64,000 nucleotides of DNA from Stenotrophomonas sp. Iso1 (GTDB lineage Bacteria; Pseudomonadota; Gammaproteobacteria; Xanthomonadales; Xanthomonadaceae). The stretch covers positions 186,001 to 250,000 of the forward strand of contig NZ_JAODBT010000004.1 in NCBI RefSeq assembly GCF_027497995.1. The letters run 5' to 3'. A model generated the notes under the pieces. It did not search any database and was not told where the DNA came from. It was given only the letters and a program-made list of their open reading frames with translations. This document shows positions 23,861-32,893 of the stretch, piece by piece; the first letter of the stretch is position 1, and each line of letters starts with the position of its first letter. A program made the translations under genes and the position numbers.

Positions 23861-25795
23861 TCACTGCCCGATATGTTCCTGCAGGAATGTCTCCAGCGTT
23901 TGATAGAAGGCGATGCTGTTTTCATCGTTGTAGAAACCGTGGCCTTCGCCAGGAACAGCCATCCATTGCGGTGGTTTGCCAGCGGCGGTCAATGCGCTGC
24001 GCATCGCATTGGCTTGAGCGATCGGGGTGCGTTCGTCACGCTCGCCATGTGCAAGAAACACCGGCGCCTTGATACGTGCTGCCAGGCTCACCGGTGAGTT
24101 GGCAACCAGCTCTTCATCACTTCGTCCAATCACTCGCGTCAGATAATTGCGACCGTACGCGTCGTCTTTGATGTCGCCTTTCTTGTACATCATCTTCAAG
24201 TCGTACACACCCGCCAGACCCACCGCGCAACGGATGCGCTCGGGATAACGCGCGGCCAACATCATCGCCGAGTAAGCACCAAAGCTGGCGCCATACGTGC
24301 ACACGCGCGCAGGGTCAGCCAACCCCTTGGCCACCGCATCATCCAGCCCCTCCAACAGATCCTGCTGGATGCGTGTGCCCCACTGCAGGTAGCCCTGCCG
24401 CTGGAATGCCCGACCACGTCCGCCACTGCCCCGGTAGTTGACCTGCACCACCAGGTAGCCACGATTGGCCAGGAACTGGGCGGCTGTGTCGTAGAACCAG
24501 TCATCGCTCACGCCATGCGGACCACCGTGTGGCAGCAGTACGGTCGGCAGACGACGCCCTTCGCTGTTGCGTGGAGTGGTAAGAATGGCCTCCAGCTCCA
24601 AGCCATCGCTGGCGGTGAAACGCACCGGACGGCGCTCGGCCATCAAGGCAGGATCAATCGCCTCACGCGGCGACAGCACCTTCTCCAGTTTGTTGGTGGA
24701 GCGACGAAACACATACCAGCTCCCGGGGTCGCTATCACTGTCCAGATGCAGCAGCACCGTCTGCCCGTCGCGACTGATGTCATCGAAGGTCACATGCTGT
24801 TGCGGCAGCAGGTCGGACAGGCTCTTGTGCAACTGGGCATCCGGACGACCGGCATCGAAGTAGTCCAGGCGAGGGCGCCCGCTCTGCAATGCCGCGGCAA
24901 AAGGAATCGACGGCGATGCGGTCCACTGCAGATAGCCAATGTTGCTGAAATCATCGGCGAGCAAAACATCCAGGTCGGTGGCTTTTGGATCGCTCACGAC
25001 CAGCTGCATCGGCCCTTCATTGCGGCTGTATGTGGCATACACCTTGCTGTTGTCCGCCGAGAACACCAGCGGTGTCCAGATGCCTCCGGAAGCCGGTGAC
25101 ATTGGCTCCCACCGGCGACCATCGTCAGAGGTATACAGCAGGTAATTGTCGTCCTCATCGCGCCCCGTGGCATAGCGTGCGATGCCATTTCGGTCGATGA
25201 CGAACTCCAGGCTTGGCACGTTGATATCGGCAATCAACTTGAAGTTTGGTCGCTGTGTGTCGACGGCGTAGAGCATTGACGAGGTTGGGACACGCTTGAG
25301 CTGGCGCATGTAGAAGCGGCCATCGTTGCTCTGGGCAATGCCTTCGATGAAGCCAAAGCCACGGTCCAGCCCCGTCGCCGCGTTCTGCTGCTCGTAGCCA
25401 TAGATGTAGCGTTGATTCTGGCCGTCGAAATCGCTGGCGATGATCTCGCCCGAGGGCACTGGCTTCTCCAGCGAACCGTACTTGCGGCCCTTGGCGATCA
25501 CCAACCGCTTGTCACTGACCCAGGCAATCTGGAACGGCGACTGATAGATCGGCAGGCGCAGCACCGCCGTGCGCTGCATGTCCGACAGCCGTAGCACTTG
25601 CAACGCGTGATTGCCCTGACCAAAGTCGGTTGCAAACGCCAGATACTCGCCGGTCGGCGACAGTCTCGGCATCGAGAATGGACTGGCCTTGGCAAACGCC
25701 TCCACCGGTACGGCCTGTGCAGCTGCCGTTGATGCCACCACATTTCCACATACCGCCAGCAACAGGAACATGACGTTCCTGATCCCCTTCTCCAT
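23861..25795 (-). CDS. Exported S9-family prolyl oligopeptidase-like peptidase
   Basis: This 644-residue protein has a signal peptide (FLLLAVCGNVVASTAAAQA), an N-terminal beta-propeller region (about residues 35-370) and a C-terminal alpha/beta-hydrolase domain. The predicted triad is Ser504 (GASFGAYS), Asp587 (HGERDERT) and His619 (GEGHGFY). It is probably a periplasmic dipeptidyl or acylaminoacyl peptidase. Its relation to the catabolic genes on either side is unclear; it may simply be interspersed. Confidence 0.9.
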   Translation of the reverse strand: MEKGIRNVMFLLLAVCGNVVASTAAAQAVPVEAFAKASPFSMPRLSPTGEYLAFATDFGQGNHALQVLRLSDMQRTAVLRLPIYQSPFQIAWVSDKRLVIAKGRKYGSLEKPVPSGEIIASDFDGQNQRYIYGYEQQNAATGLDRGFGFIEGIAQSNDGRFYMRQLKRVPTSSMLYAVDTQRPNFKLIADINVPSLEFVIDRNGIARYATGRDEDDNYLLYTSDDGRRWEPMSPASGGIWTPLVFSADNSKVYATYSRNEGPMQLVVSDPKATDLDVLLADDFSNIGYLQWTASPSIPFAAALQSGRPRLDYFDAGRPDAQLHKSLSDLLPQQHVTFDDISRDGQTVLLHLDSDSDPGSWYVFRRSTNKLEKVLSPREAIDPALMAERRPVRFTASDGLELEAILTTPRNSEGRRLPTVLLPHGGPHGVSDDWFYDTAAQFLANRGYLVVQVNYRGSGGRGRAFQRQGYLQWGTRIQQDLLEGLDDAVAKGLADPARVCTYGASFGAYSAMMLAARYPERIRCAVGLAGVYDLKMMYKKGDIKDDAYGRNYLTRVIGRSDEELVANSPVSLAARIKAPVFLAHGERDERTPIAQANAMRSALTAAGKPPQWMAVPGEGHGFYNDENSIAFYQTLETFLQEHIGQ

Positions 25796-25948
25796 GACAA
25801 CTCCCCAGCGGTCAGTTGGACTGGCCTGAAGCCTAGGTCATTTCCCTATTCACAAGAAGCTGCGGCGCGGCATCCCCATGAAAGGGGGCAACCAATGCAC
25901 AGGATGGGACCTTGCAGCTTTTATTCGCGGCGGCATTCTGCTACTTAA

Positions 25949-25958
25949 TGTCCGGACA
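25949..25958. promoter_or_regulatory. Operator A2: TGTCCGGACA
   Basis: The core palindrome lies 61 bp before the ATG of the cytochrome c gene at 26020. The 16-nt word AATGTCCGGACAAATA is identical to that at operator A5 (42306-42321). Confidence 0.75.
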
Positions 25959-26019
25959 AATAAGCGCCGCCGTTCTGGGCGTGGTTTCGCACTTCTGACT
26001 CCACCGCAAGGACACGAAC

Positions 26020-26448
26020 ATGCGTCATCTGTTGATCTTGGGAGCTTCACTGTTGTTGGCTGCCTGTGGCGGTCAGAGTCCGACCCCGCCGCCGGTAGCA
26101 GCAGCCCCGACCATGGATGTTGCCCCGGCAGTCGCCTCCACGACGGCGGCTGCAACCATCAGCGGTGAGCAGGCATTCGCCATGTGCAGCGCCTGCCACA
26201 GCCGCCAGGCCGGTGCGCCACAACGCATGGGTCCCAGCCTGCAGGGGCTGGTCGGCCGCAAGGCCGGCAGCAGCACGGGCTTTGCATATTCGCCGGCGCT
26301 GCAGGCCAGTGGCATCGTCTGGGATGCGAAGACGTTGGATACCTACCTCACCGCGCCCACCCGCATGGTGCCCGGTACGCGCATGGTCATCGCCGTGCCT
26401 GATCCGGCGCGACGCCAGGCGCTGATCGAGTATCTCTCCACCCCCTGA
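26020..26448 (+). CDS. Cytochrome c lipoprotein 2
   Basis: This 142-residue protein has a lipobox (LLAACGG), a Pro/Ala-rich linker (about residues 24-48), heme site CSACH and VPGTRM for the axial Met. It resembles the 22386 cytochrome from the heme site to the end. It is the first gene of an operon (VOC protein, 239-residue unknown, membrane protein, FAD dehydrogenase) with a TGTCCGGACA operator upstream. It is the likely electron acceptor for the FAD dehydrogenase at 28389, by analogy with flavocytochrome systems. Confidence 0.9.
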   Translation: MRHLLILGASLLLAACGGQSPTPPPVAAAPTMDVAPAVASTTAAATISGEQAFAMCSACHSRQAGAPQRMGPSLQGLVGRKAGSSTGFAYSPALQASGIVWDAKTLDTYLTAPTRMVPGTRMVIAVPDPARRQALIEYLSTP

Positions 26449-26519
26449 GTTTCCTTCCCGTGGCTGCGCCCGCCCCGGGACCTGCTCCCGGCCGGGCCAC
26501 CTCCGCAATAAGGAGTGGC

Positions 26520-27011
26520 ATGAATCTCCAGTTCGAACGTTTCACGTTGTTCTGCCGTGACATGGCAGCGTCGTTGCGCTTCTACCGCGACACGCTGGGA
26601 CTGGTCGTGGTTGAAGAGAAGACACTGCAGGGCGCAATGGCCGGTGGGCTGCTGCAGTTGCCGCCGTGCACGATGCGCATCGCGTTGCTGGCTGCGGCAA
26701 GCGATACAGCAGTGATCGTTGGCCTGTTCGAGATCAGCGACGTTGCCATTGATGCCCTCGACGTACCTACCGGCAAGCCCGCACACGGACAAACCGCGCT
26801 GGTGCTGTCCACCACGGACTTCGATGCGCTGCATGGCGCACTGACCACCGGCGGCTATCGGTTCCTGACACCACCACTGTCCTATCCCAAGCGGGTGGCA
26901 AGCGAACGTTCGCCTGCCGGTCTCTACCGCGAAATGATCGTTTACGACCCGGACAACGTGCCGGTAAGCATCCTGCAGATCGACCCGTTAGCCGAGGAGG
27001 CAACAGCATGA
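26520..27011 (+). CDS. VOC-family protein lacking the first His ligand
   Basis: This 163-residue protein shows one betaalphabetabetabeta pair (FERFTLFCRDMAASLRFYRDTLGLVV and a later LVLSTTDFDALHGAL). In active VOC metalloenzymes the first strand normally has a His; here that position is Arg. The C-terminal strand (IVYDPDNVPVSILQ) also lacks the usual Glu. It may be a binding protein or metal-independent enzyme. It overlaps the next gene by 4 bp, so it is co-translated with the 239-residue unknown. Confidence 0.8.
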   Translation: MNLQFERFTLFCRDMAASLRFYRDTLGLVVVEEKTLQGAMAGGLLQLPPCTMRIALLAAASDTAVIVGLFEISDVAIDALDVPTGKPAHGQTALVLSTTDFDALHGALTTGGYRFLTPPLSYPKRVASERSPAGLYREMIVYDPDNVPVSILQIDPLAEEATA

Positions 27012-27727
27012 GTGGTGTGATTCGTTCGATTACCGGCACCTTGCGTTACACCAGCAACCAAGCCCACCGCATGGGTGTGGAACGCGGCCGTGAATCCTTC
27101 CGACTGGACGTGCACCGTGACGGTTCACGCGTGCTGGCCGCGCATTGCGAGATCGACGATGCCCCGGCGGTGGTGCGCGACGTCAACCTGCGCCTGGATG
27201 CCAACAACCTGCCGCAGGAGTGCTTCGTGCGCATCGCCGTGGGCGGGCAGTTCCGTGGCTCGGGCTGGTTCGCTTTTGGCCCAACCGAAGCGCAGTGCGA
27301 ATCCACCACCACGGTCGAGGGACGCATCTCCCAGCGGTTCCCGCTGCAGGCGCCACTACAGGCATTCGGCAACCACGCCATCATCAACGACAGCTATGCG
27401 ATGTCGTTGTATGACCTGTCGCAGGGACCAGGCAAACAGACGTTCTTCATGCTGCTGTCCTCGCCCGACCACCGTGGCGCAACCGGGCCGATGATCTTCC
27501 CGGTATCGCTGGCCATCGAATATGTCGGCGAGGAGGAGATCGAGGTGATCGCCGGACGTTTCAAAGCGCGCCACTTCCGCATCCTGGATGTCGGCATGCC
27601 CGAAGAACATCCGGACTACGACCTGTGGGTGACGGCCGACGAGCATTACATCGTGCTGCGTGCCACGGTCACCGGCTACATGCAGACCGCCTATGAGCTG
27701 GACAGCTACGCCGTCGTGGAGCACTGA
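27008..27727 (+). CDS. 239-residue protein of unknown function in the FAD-dehydrogenase operon
   Basis: This protein is not recognised. It has no signal peptide or membrane segment and appears beta-rich, with many alternating strands (FVRIAVGGQFRGSGWFAFG, EEEIEVIAGRFKARHFRIL, AYELDSYAVVEH). The segment IEVIAGRFKARHFRI recalls the strand pattern of DUF3108-like lipid-binding proteins. It is coupled to the VOC gene by a 4-bp overlap and lies 2 bp before the membrane protein gene, so it should take part in the same pathway. Confidence 0.7.
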   Translation: MSGVIRSITGTLRYTSNQAHRMGVERGRESFRLDVHRDGSRVLAAHCEIDDAPAVVRDVNLRLDANNLPQECFVRIAVGGQFRGSGWFAFGPTEAQCESTTTVEGRISQRFPLQAPLQAFGNHAIINDSYAMSLYDLSQGPGKQTFFMLLSSPDHRGATGPMIFPVSLAIEYVGEEEIEVIAGRFKARHFRILDVGMPEEHPDYDLWVTADEHYIVLRATVTGYMQTAYELDSYAVVEH

Positions 27728-27729
27728 GC

Positions 27730-28392
27730 ATGCTGCTGCAGATCCTGCTGGTGGCGCACATCGCCGTGCTCGGCTATTGGCTGGGCGCCGAGCTGGTGAT
27801 CAACAGCACCTACCGCTATGTGTCCTATGGCAGCCACATCCCGTTTGCCGAGCGCAATCGTTTGATGGAACACGTGATGCACGTGGATCAGCATGTGCGC
27901 TACGCGCTGGTGCTGCAGGCCGGGCTGGGCTTCTCGCTGGCAGCGCTGTACGGGCTGGTGCCTGGCGCTGAAACCACTGCGGCCATTGCAGGCGTGCTGT
28001 GCGTGTTGTGGCTTGGCTTTGTGGAAGCGGTGCATCGGCTGCGCCACGCGCGTGTGGGCATGATGCTGGGAAACATCGATCGCGGCTCGCGTTACGTCTT
28101 CATGGCCGTGCTGCTGGCATTGGCCACCGGCCTGCTGGGCGGCAGTTGGGACATGCCGGCATGGCTGCGCTGGAAGCTGGCGCTGTATGCCGGTGTGATG
28201 GCATCGGGTGTTGGCATCCGCCTGGCCCTGATCAGCCATTTCCGTACCTGGAAAGTCATGGCCAGCGAAGGCCCCAATGACACCACCAATGCCGTCATCC
28301 GACGTACCTATGTCAGGGCCACTACGGTGCTGGCAGTGCTGTGGTTGTTCATTGCCGCCATCGTGGCGGTGAGCATCTGGAAACCGGCATGA
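27730..28392 (+). CDS. Membrane protein of the cytochrome/FAD operon, paralogue of 40142
   Basis: This 220-residue integral membrane protein has about six hydrophobic segments. It starts LLQILLVAHIAVLGYWLGAEL, where His9 and the GYWLGA motif match His and GYWLGG in the protein at 40142. A further His-rich loop (EHVMHVDQHVRY) could bind heme or a metal. Its position between a cytochrome c and an FAD dehydrogenase suggests a membrane anchor or heme/quinone subunit. It overlaps the next gene by 4 bp. No named family was recognised with certainty. Confidence 0.75.
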   Translation: MLLQILLVAHIAVLGYWLGAELVINSTYRYVSYGSHIPFAERNRLMEHVMHVDQHVRYALVLQAGLGFSLAALYGLVPGAETTAAIAGVLCVLWLGFVEAVHRLRHARVGMMLGNIDRGSRYVFMAVLLALATGLLGGSWDMPAWLRWKLALYAGVMASGVGIRLALISHFRTWKVMASEGPNDTTNAVIRRTYVRATTVLAVLWLFIAAIVAVSIWKPA

Positions 28393-29969
28393 ACGTGGAT
28401 GCGCCTGCGTTGGTCGCAAGCCTGCGGAAGATTCTTGGTGACGCTGCGGTGCGGACCGACACTCAGTCGCTGCAACTCATGGCCAGCGACCTGTATGCAT
28501 CCGGGCCCCTGCCACTGGCGGTGATCCGCCCCGTCGACGACACCCTTGTGGGCGCGGCCGTGGCTACCATCTCCGCCAGCGGTGCCTCCGTGGTGCCACG
28601 CGGCGGCGGCCTGAGCTACACCGGCGGGTATGCCTGCGAGCCGGCACGCAGCGTGGTCGTTGATCTGTCCGCGCTGAATCGCATCGAACAGATCAGCACC
28701 GAGGATATGTACGTCGTCGCCCAGGCCGGTGTCACCTGGAAACAACTGGATGATGCGCTCACGCCACTGGGCCTGCGCTTGCCCTGCTTCGGCACGTTCT
28801 CCGGCGCGGGCGCCAGCATCGGCGGTGGTCTCAGTCACGGCGCGCTGTTCTTCGGCAGCGCGCGTCATGGCTCGGCAGCCGACAACGTATTGGGTGTGGA
28901 GGTGATCACTGTCGACGGCACCCGCCTGCGCACCGGGCAATGGGCGTTGAAGGCCAATGCCGAGCCGGTGTTCCGCAACTTCGGCCCCGATACCACGGGT
29001 CTGTTCATGCACGACGGCGGTGCTTTCGGCGTCAAGACCCGCGCTGCGTTCCGGTTGATTCCATTGCCAGCGCACACGGGCTTTGCGTCGTTCGCGTTTG
29101 CCGATTTCGAGGCCGCTGGCAAGGCCTTGTCGGCGATTGCACGCGCGGGTCTGGCCGACGAGGTTTACGTACTGGATGCCGGCGCGGTGGCCGCGAACGT
29201 GGAGCGCGACCGCAGTCTGTCGGCAGCCTGGCGTGCGCTGCGTCTGGTACTGGGCACTGCACGGGGAATCGGCGGCAAGTTCAAGGCAATGGCCGGCCTG
29301 ATTGCGGCGGGCCGGCGCGTGATCCCGGATAACGCATTCACCCTGCACTTGGTGGCGACCGGCAACTGCCGTGCAACCGTCGAGCACGATCTTGCGCATG
29401 CGCAGACCCTGGCATCGGCACAGGGCGGCAGCCGCATCGCTGCGACCGTGCCGCGCATGGCACGTGCCGATCCCTTCCCCGGCCTCAATGCGGTGCTAGG
29501 CGCCAATGGCAGCCGCTGGGCCGCACTCAACGTCAAGGTCGCGCATTCGCGTGCCGCAGGGTTGATCACCGCGCATCAGCAGCTGATCGAATGTCACCGC
29601 GCCGCGATGGAGGCCCACGGCGTGCGCGTGACGTATTTATGCTCGGCGCTGTGCACCTACAGCTTCAGCTTTGAAGCGGTGTTTCATTGGCATGACACGT
29701 GGCATCCGCTGCACGAGGCAAAGGTGGATGCTGCGCTGTTGGCAGGGTTCACTCCGCCAGAAGCCAACCTACCCGCACGTGCCCTGGTGGCACAGTTGCG
29801 AGAGGAGACCTGCGCTCTGTTCGCCGAACAGGGCGGTGCGTCCAATCAGATCGGGCGCACCTACCCGTTCGTCGAGGTACTGGATCAGGCGCCATTGGCG
29901 CTGCTGCGAGGGATCAAGCAGCAGCTGGATCCGAAGGCACGAATGAACCCCGGCGTCCTTGGCCTGTAG
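28389..29969 (+). CDS. FAD-binding oxidoreductase (GlcD/VAO-PCMH fold)
   Basis: This 526-residue protein has the PCMH-type FAD domain: VVPRGGGLSYTGGYACEP (about residues 60-85), GVTWKQLDDAL, and GTFSGAGASIGGGLSHGALFFGSARHG, then a substrate-cap domain and the terminal PKARMNPGVLGL typical of GlcD-like dehydrogenases. Such enzymes oxidise 2-hydroxy acids or benzylic/allylic carbons. The operon mates cytochrome c and a membrane protein suggest electrons go to the respiratory chain rather than oxygen. The substrate is not determined. The start overlaps the previous stop by 4 bp. Confidence 0.9.
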   Translation: MNVDAPALVASLRKILGDAAVRTDTQSLQLMASDLYASGPLPLAVIRPVDDTLVGAAVATISASGASVVPRGGGLSYTGGYACEPARSVVVDLSALNRIEQISTEDMYVVAQAGVTWKQLDDALTPLGLRLPCFGTFSGAGASIGGGLSHGALFFGSARHGSAADNVLGVEVITVDGTRLRTGQWALKANAEPVFRNFGPDTTGLFMHDGGAFGVKTRAAFRLIPLPAHTGFASFAFADFEAAGKALSAIARAGLADEVYVLDAGAVAANVERDRSLSAAWRALRLVLGTARGIGGKFKAMAGLIAAGRRVIPDNAFTLHLVATGNCRATVEHDLAHAQTLASAQGGSRIAATVPRMARADPFPGLNAVLGANGSRWAALNVKVAHSRAAGLITAHQQLIECHRAAMEAHGVRVTYLCSALCTYSFSFEAVFHWHDTWHPLHEAKVDAALLAGFTPPEANLPARALVAQLREETCALFAEQGGASNQIGRTYPFVEVLDQAPLALLRGIKQQLDPKARMNPGVLGL

Positions 29970-30132
29970 CTGCCGGGGTTACTGTTGAGAAGCGGCGCAG
30001 GCAGCAACACCGGAGCCCTGAACGCTCACATGCGTTTGCGGACGGCTTCCCTGGCCTGACCTTCCCTGCACGCCTGCTGTGGCAGGATGCGCTACCGACC
30101 AATTCGGGGGCATTGCGTTGCGACCGTTGCAT

Positions 30133-30429
30133 GTGTTCAAGAAGATCTTGCTGATGGGCTCAGTCATGGTGCCGGGTGCCGCGTCGGCCATGCAGCAATG
30201 TCCGCCGGAATTCGGCGAGAAATCCTCTGCATTCTGGGCGCTCGGTTGGGCGGTCTTCGCGCTGTTCGTAATCGCCGGCACGGTGCTGCCGTGGTTGGTA
30301 TTCCGCGCCACCGGCAGCGCGCGGCCGCCGTGGCGCTGGACGCTGCGTATCGCCAGCATTCCGGCAATGCTGGCGATGTGGCTGCTGGGCTCCGGAATCT
30401 TCCTCGGCCGGTTTGTCCTGGTCTGCTGA
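30133..30429 (+). CDS. Small exported membrane protein of unknown function
   Basis: GTG 30133 gives a 98-residue protein with a signal peptide-like start (FKKILLMGSVMVPGAASA) and two membrane helices (WALGWAVFALFVIAGTVLPWLVF and IPAMLAMWLLGSGIFLG). It ends in a Cys and has another after the signal (QQCPPEFG). It is not recognised. It is convergent with the aldehyde dehydrogenase gene. A longer GTG start at 30079 would spoil the signal peptide. Confidence 0.55.
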   Translation: MFKKILLMGSVMVPGAASAMQQCPPEFGEKSSAFWALGWAVFALFVIAGTVLPWLVFRATGSARPPWRWTLRIASIPAMLAMWLLGSGIFLGRFVLVC

Positions 30430-30438
30430 CGCAGCTGC

Positions 30439-31857
30439 TCAGGCTGCGGGGAACCACCATGGCGAGGCGGTGCCGGTGTTGATCAGCAGCGCACGTGCCC
30501 GCACAAAGCGACGGATGGAAGCGGTGCCCATGCGCGAGCCGCCCATGCCGGACAGTTTGAAGCTCTGCTTCTCGGCGGTCTGCACCATGCCGGTCAGGCA
30601 GGCATCATTGATCGAGATGCCACCGGCCTGCAGTTGACGTGCAACACGCTGCGCGCGTTCCGGGTTCTGCGTGAATACCGCAGCGGACAAGCCGAACTCG
30701 GTGGCGTTGGCACGCGCGATGGCCTCGTTCTCATCGGCCACCACGATCACCGGTAGCACGCTGGCGAAACTTTCATCGGCCACCACCGCCATCTCATCGG
30801 TGACATCCACCAGCACCGTCGGCGGGCACCACACCCCGCCATGATCAATCAGCTCACCACCGGTCAGTGCGCGTGCGCCCTTGGCTTTGGCATCGGCCAA
30901 CTGTGCGCGCACCAATTCCACCTGCGATGCAGCGATCACCGGGCCGATCTGGCCCTGCATTGGATCCGGCCATGCCAGTTCCAACGCAGCGGCTTCTTTT
31001 ACCAACGCGGCGATGAAGGCATCGGCTACCGGCGCTTCGACGTAGACGCGCTCGATGGACATGCAGCTCTGGCCGCCGTTGACGAAGCTGCCCCACGCCA
31101 GCGCGCGCGCGGCGTGTTCGATGTTGGCATCGGACAGCACCAACGCCGGGTCCTTGCCGCCCAGTTCCAGCGATGCGGGAATGAAGCGCCGTGCACAGGC
31201 TTCGCCGACCTTGCGACCGGTAGCAACCGAACCGGTGAAGCAGATCTGATCACTGGCATCGATCACGGCCTGGCCGGTGGTAGCGGCACCGGTGACGAGC
31301 TTGAACACCTCGCCCATTCCCGCTTCGTCAAGCGCATCACGCAACAACGGCACGAAGCGCGAGGTCACTTCACTGGGCTTGGCAAGGATGCTGCAACCGG
31401 CCGCCAGCGCCGGCACCGCATCAATCAAGGTCAGCATCAGCGGGAAATTCCACGGGCTGATGACGCCCACTACCGCATACGGCACCCAGGTCTGCTGGGT
31501 CTGGATGAAGGGAATGGCTTCCTGCTGCACTGGTTTCTCGGCCAGGCAGGCCGGTGCCTGCTGTGCCCAGCGGCGGATCGCGCCGATGGTGCCGTCCACT
31601 TCAATCTGCGATTCGTGCCAGCGGCCGGTATCGGCCAGCAAGGCAGCGAGGAAGCCTTCGCGGCGTGCGGCCAGCGCGTCTCCCAGTGCGCTCAAACGTT
31701 GGCAACGCTGCTCGATGCTTTGCCCGGCCCATGCCGGCTGCGCCTGCCGCAGCGCCGCGCCCAGCGCAGCAACGTCAATGGCGGCGGTGACCGGCAGTTC
31801 GCCGTCGGATTGGCCGGTGCGCGGGTTGCGCAATGGCAGCGTGGTGGCTTCAGTCAT
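30439..31857 (-). CDS. Aldehyde dehydrogenase family protein
   Basis: This 472-residue enzyme has all key motifs: SPWNFPLML, ICFTGSVATGRKV (NAD site), LELGGKDPALV with the general-base Glu, and VNGGQSCMS with the nucleophilic Cys. It oxidises an aldehyde to an acid with NAD(P), resembling coniferyl-aldehyde or succinate-semialdehyde types. It overlaps the nitrilase-like gene by 8 bp and is the last gene of the leftward operon enoyl-CoA hydratase-like, DUF1330, nitrilase-like, aldehyde dehydrogenase, which is divergent from the GntR gene at 34066. Confidence 0.93.
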   Translation of the reverse strand: MTEATTLPLRNPRTGQSDGELPVTAAIDVAALGAALRQAQPAWAGQSIEQRCQRLSALGDALAARREGFLAALLADTGRWHESQIEVDGTIGAIRRWAQQAPACLAEKPVQQEAIPFIQTQQTWVPYAVVGVISPWNFPLMLTLIDAVPALAAGCSILAKPSEVTSRFVPLLRDALDEAGMGEVFKLVTGAATTGQAVIDASDQICFTGSVATGRKVGEACARRFIPASLELGGKDPALVLSDANIEHAARALAWGSFVNGGQSCMSIERVYVEAPVADAFIAALVKEAAALELAWPDPMQGQIGPVIAASQVELVRAQLADAKAKGARALTGGELIDHGGVWCPPTVLVDVTDEMAVVADESFASVLPVIVVADENEAIARANATEFGLSAAVFTQNPERAQRVARQLQAGGISINDACLTGMVQTAEKQSFKLSGMGGSRMGTASIRRFVRARALLINTGTASPWWFPAA

Positions 31858-32893
31858 TGCCCAGTACTCCGGCGCTCAGCAGTGCATCGAGGGTGGCCTT
31901 CTGGCGGGCGGCAAAATCCGCTCGCTGCGGAATCTTCACGGTGTTGCCATCCAGCAGCGCGTTCGGCTTCAGTGCCGTGCTGGCCAGGCCGGCAGTGATC
32001 GCCCCCTGCGGCAGACGTGACAGAAAGTTGCCCATGCCCGGGCGCAACCGGCGACGGCGCAGGCCGGCGATGTCCAGATCGGCATAGGCCGCCATCGACT
32101 CACCGGCACCGGCGGCAGCCAGCACGCGGCCCTGGTCATCGACGACCTTGCTCATGCCATCCGCGCTGCCGAGCGGAATATCCACACCACTGATTCCGGC
32201 CGTGTTGGCAGATACCACGTAGGCCATGTTTTCGATGGCACGGGCGCGCTTGGCGATGTCCTTGGGCGTCAACTCCGGGCTGCCCACTTCGCTGGTGGAG
32301 TGCAGGATCACCTCGGCGCCACGCAAACCCAGCGCGCGGGCGATTTCCGGATAGAGAATTTCTTCAGACGCAATGCAGGCCAGTCGTCCGATCGGCGTGC
32401 GCGCCACCGGGAACACACCATCAATGCCATACACATCGAGATATTTGTCCCACACGTCATGCGGGCTTGGCGCGTACAGCGAGATCAAGCGGCGGTAACG
32501 CAGAATCTGGTTGCCGCTGTCATCCAGGATCACCGATGACTGGAAGTACAGCTCCGGGAAATTGGGGTCGCGCTCATAAGCGTTGGAACACAGGTACACG
32601 CCGTTGTCCTGGGCGATACGGCCCAGCTGTTCGTACTCGGCACCGTCCATCGCAAAGCAGCCCTTGGCCGCCCAGCCCGGAATGGTGTCACCCAGCGGGT
32701 AGCTGGTAGCAAAGTATTCCGGCAGCACCACCAGTTTCAGGTCCGCGCCGATGAAGGCCTTGGAGGCTCGGATCTGGCGGCCAATGCGGGTGATGTTGTC
32801 GGCCACCGCAAGGGCAGCGTCTTCCGGCGTGGCACAGGCGTTGATGGCGCGACAGGTGGTTTGCAGTGCCAGCGCGCGGTAGGCGTCGATCAT
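31850..32893 (-). CDS. Nitrilase-superfamily protein with altered catalytic triad
   Basis: This 347-residue protein has the nitrilase alpha-beta-beta-alpha fold: KLVVLPEYFATSYP with Glu59, a RYRRLISLY segment, and GRLACIASEEILYPE. In active C-N hydrolases the second position is Lys (YRK) and the third is Cys seven residues before the last Glu of this stretch. Here they are Arg135 and Ser176; a Cys lies three residues earlier (Cys173). The protein may be inactive, regulatory, or use different chemistry. It overlaps the DUF1330 gene by 4 bp. It is sited with an isochorismatase-like amidase elsewhere in the regulon. Confidence 0.85.
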   Translation of the reverse strand: MIDAYRALALQTTCRAINACATPEDAALAVADNITRIGRQIRASKAFIGADLKLVVLPEYFATSYPLGDTIPGWAAKGCFAMDGAEYEQLGRIAQDNGVYLCSNAYERDPNFPELYFQSSVILDDSGNQILRYRRLISLYAPSPHDVWDKYLDVYGIDGVFPVARTPIGRLACIASEEILYPEIARALGLRGAEVILHSTSEVGSPELTPKDIAKRARAIENMAYVVSANTAGISGVDIPLGSADGMSKVVDDQGRVLAAAGAGESMAAYADLDIAGLRRRRLRPGMGNFLSRLPQGAITAGLASTALKPNALLDGNTVKIPQRADFAARQKATLDALLSAGVLGND

